DNA of 7,516 bases, taken from Flavobacteriales bacterium (GTDB lineage: Bacteria > Bacteroidota > Bacteroidia > Flavobacteriales > UA16). The stretch lies in NCBI GenBank assembly GCA_030831885.1, contig JAURKF010000073.1, positions 1-7,516 on the forward strand, in the 5' to 3' direction. Within the stretch, counting starts at the first letter, position 1, and the number at the start of each line of letters is the position of its first letter. The notes below the pieces were generated by a model, which made no database searches, was not told the DNA's origin, and saw only the letters and a program-made list of their open reading frames with translations. The translations under genes were made by a program, and so were the position numbers. Shown here piece by piece: positions 6,246 through 7,516 of this stretch.

Positions 6246-7286
6246 ATGCCCGGAAATGCTTTTGGAACGCTCTTTCGCCTCACCACGTTTGGTGAATCAC
6301 ATGGACCTGCTATTGGTGGTGTGCTCGATGGTATGCCTGCCGGCATGAAGGTCGAAATTGATTTTGTGCAATATGAGCTCGATCGCCGTAAGCCTGGGCA
6401 GAGTTCTATCACTTCTCCGCGCAAGGAGTCGGATCGGGTGGAGATTCTGTCTGGCATTATGGGTCAAGCAACCCTCGGCACTCCCATTGGTTTCGTGCTT
6501 TATAATGAAGATCAGCAGTCGCAGGATTACGATGAGCTCAGCGATGTGTATCGTCCGGGGCATGCTGACGAAGCGTGGGATAAAAAATTCGGCATACGCG
6601 ATTATCGCGGTGGCGGCCGCAGTAGTGCGCGCGAAACTGCAGCCCGTGTGGTGGGTGGTGCGTTTGCCAAAATGGTACTTGCCAAGGAAGGAGTTTCGGT
6701 GCAAGCGTATGTAAGCAGTGTGAAGGATATTGATGTGGGTGTTCCCTATAGCGAGCTTGACTTATCACGAACCGAAGATTCAACAGTTCGTTGTCCGCAT
6801 AAAGAAACTGCAGAACGCATGATTCAATGCATTGAGCAGGCGCGTGACGCAGGAGATAGTGTGGGCGGCATTATTACGTGCGTATGCAAGGGAATGCCTG
6901 CCGGTTGGGGCGAGCCAGTGTTCGATAAACTACATGCTGTAATGGCTCATGCGATGCTGTCGATTAATGCAGCGCAAGGTTTTGAGGTCCTCGGCGGATT
7001 TGATTCTACGCAAGTAAATGGCTCAGAAAATAACCAGCGTTCAACAGGAGTTTCAGGTGGTATTTCTACCGGCGATGACTTTGTGTTTTGCGTAGCGTTT
7101 AAGCCCGTCTCCACTATTCGGAAAAAACAAGATGCACGCAATACGGCAGGTGAGCTTGTTGAGCTCGAAGCAGCCGGTCGTCATGATCCTTGTGTCTTGC
7201 CACGCGCAGTGCCAATTGTGGAGGCCATGGCGGCGCTGGTATTGGCTGATCTGCATATGCTGCATCTTCGACCTCGAATGCGCTAA
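6246..7286 (+). CDS. aroC: chorismate synthase
   Basis: A complete 346-residue protein, close to the usual 350-360. AroC converts 5-enolpyruvylshikimate-3-phosphate to chorismate in the cytoplasm, with reduced FMN as an essential cofactor. All three family signatures are present: GESHGPAIGGVLDGMPAG (16-33, with catalytic-type H19), GIRDYRGGGRSSARETAARV (116-135) and RHDPCVLPRAVPIVEAM (312-328). The second active-site histidine is H107 in RPGHAD. The arginine-rich NADPH-independent core (DRRKPGQSSI, 46-55) is typical. Its ATG is fixed by the conserved N-terminus MPGNAFGTLFRLTTFGESHG. It has its own promoter box and is separated from the upstream unit by a probable terminator, so it is likely monocistronic here. 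The C-terminal tail HLRPRMR is less conserved, and the TAA stop is the first three bases of a repeat arm, so the extreme C-terminus may have been altered by the repeat. Confidence 0.99.
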   Translation: MPGNAFGTLFRLTTFGESHGPAIGGVLDGMPAGMKVEIDFVQYELDRRKPGQSSITSPRKESDRVEILSGIMGQATLGTPIGFVLYNEDQQSQDYDELSDVYRPGHADEAWDKKFGIRDYRGGGRSSARETAARVVGGAFAKMVLAKEGVSVQAYVSSVKDIDVGVPYSELDLSRTEDSTVRCPHKETAERMIQCIEQARDAGDSVGGIITCVCKGMPAGWGEPVFDKLHAVMAHAMLSINAAQGFEVLGGFDSTQVNGSENNQRSTGVSGGISTGDDFVFCVAFKPVSTIRKKQDARNTAGELVELEAAGRHDPCVLPRAVPIVEAMAALVLADLHMLHLRPRMR

Positions 7287-7305
7287 CCTCGGCTACGCTC
7301 GGTTA
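7284..7305 (-). repeat. GCGNAGC repeat copy F with arms TAACC/GGTTA, containing the aroC stop
   Basis: Core TCGGCTACGCTC (7289-7300), identical to copies A and B, lies between TAACC (7284-7288) and GGTTA (7301-7305), perfect reverse complements. The TAA of the left arm is the aroC stop codon. The minus strand carries GCGTAGC. Confidence 0.92.
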
Positions 7306-7350
7306 CCGAAGCTCCGTTTCCAGAACTCCGTTTCCCGAGGCTCAGTAACC
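7301..7350. repeat. 50-base inverted repeat enclosing a 14-base duplication
   Basis: GGTTACCGAAGC (7301-7312) pairs with GCTCAGTAACC (7340-7350) with one mismatch and one bulge. Between them CTCCGTTTCC occurs twice, at 7312-7321 and 7326-7335, a 14-base period. On the minus strand each copy holds CGGAG, a possible GGA triloop, so these may be diverged relatives of the GCGNAGC repeats. It links copy F to the 19-base array, sharing arms with both, and could act as a terminator for aroC although no T run follows. Confidence 0.6.
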
Positions 7351-7516
7351 GAGTGAGGTGATGGTAACCGAGTGAAGTGATAGTAACAGAGCGAAGTGAT
7401 GGTAACCGAGTGAAGTGATGGTAACCGAGTGAAGTTATGGTAACCGAGTGAAGTGATGGTAACCGAGTGAAGTGAAGGTAACCGAGTGAAGTGAAGGTAA
7501 CCGAGTGAAGTGAAGG
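7345..7516 (+). repeat. 19-base tandem repeat array, nine full units, cut by the window edge
   Basis: Nine uninterrupted units of exactly 19 bases (7345-7515) have consensus GTAACCGAGTGAAGTGATG, and the next unit begins at 7516. Variants: unit 1 GAGTGAGGTGATG; unit 2 ends ATA; unit 3 (7383-7401) has GTAACAGAGCGAAGTGATG; unit 5 has GTTATG; units 7-9 all end GAAG. The grouping of the last variant shows recent local duplication. Unit 3 resembles the GCGNAGC core, suggesting that the array grew from a diverged member of that family. It codes for nothing evident: the plus strand has TAA and TGA in each unit. Confidence 0.96.

Noticed and set aside
7345..7516. CRISPR array
   Set aside because: The 19-base units follow each other directly with no variable spacers, and no cas-like gene is present.
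7345..7516. Repeat-protein coding region on the minus strand, since the consensus unit is free of stops there in all frames
   Set aside because: Unit 5 introduces a TAA, the sequence below 7345 has several stops, and no start or protein context is visible. A gene entering from the right edge cannot be excluded.

Overview
The window reads as ordinary chromosomal DNA from a member of the Bacteroidota, perhaps a Flavobacteriales-type lineage. The phylum call rests on TAnnTTTG-like promoter boxes placed almost on the start codons, the near absence of Shine-Dalgarno sequences, a TonB-dependent receptor with an N-terminal carboxypeptidase-regulatory-like domain, and HutI, FtcD and AroC proteins of Bacteroidota style. 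The order-level guess is weak.

Layout. Positions 1-1598 (minus strand) hold two histidine-degradation genes: hutI, complete, followed by the first 63 codons of ftcD, which runs off the left edge. HutI makes N-formimino-L-glutamate and FtcD moves its formimino group to tetrahydrofolate, so they are consecutive pathway steps. The 152 bases between them are packed with short repeats, and the last codons and stop of hutI lie inside those repeats. An 87-base divergent promoter region follows.

Positions 1686-6169 (plus strand) form a tightly packed three-gene unit: a polytopic GT-C-type glycosyltransferase-like membrane protein with a C-terminal beta-rich domain, a ZnuD-like TonB-dependent outer-membrane receptor that overlaps it by ATGA, and a 67-residue Cys/His-rich lipoprotein 12 bases further on. 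The last two look like a transition-metal uptake pair. Why a glycosyltransferase is coupled to them is not clear. Hand-counted samples suggest the receptor is less GC-rich than the flanking housekeeping genes. A hairpin followed by a T-rich stretch (6186-6230) probably ends this unit.

Positions 6246-7286 hold aroC (chorismate synthase, last common step to the aromatic amino acids), whose stop codon lies in one arm of another short repeat. From there to the right edge there is no gene, only repeats, ending in a 19-base tandem array (nine complete units) that leaves the window.

The most interesting signal is the repeat family at both ends. Copies share a 12-base core holding GCGNAGC, known as an exceptionally stable DNA mini-hairpin sequence, and three copies have different 5-base flanks that are nevertheless perfectly complementary within each copy. 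Such paired variation suggests that the fold is maintained. The elements sit on the 3' ends of both housekeeping genes and have supplied coding sequence or a stop codon.
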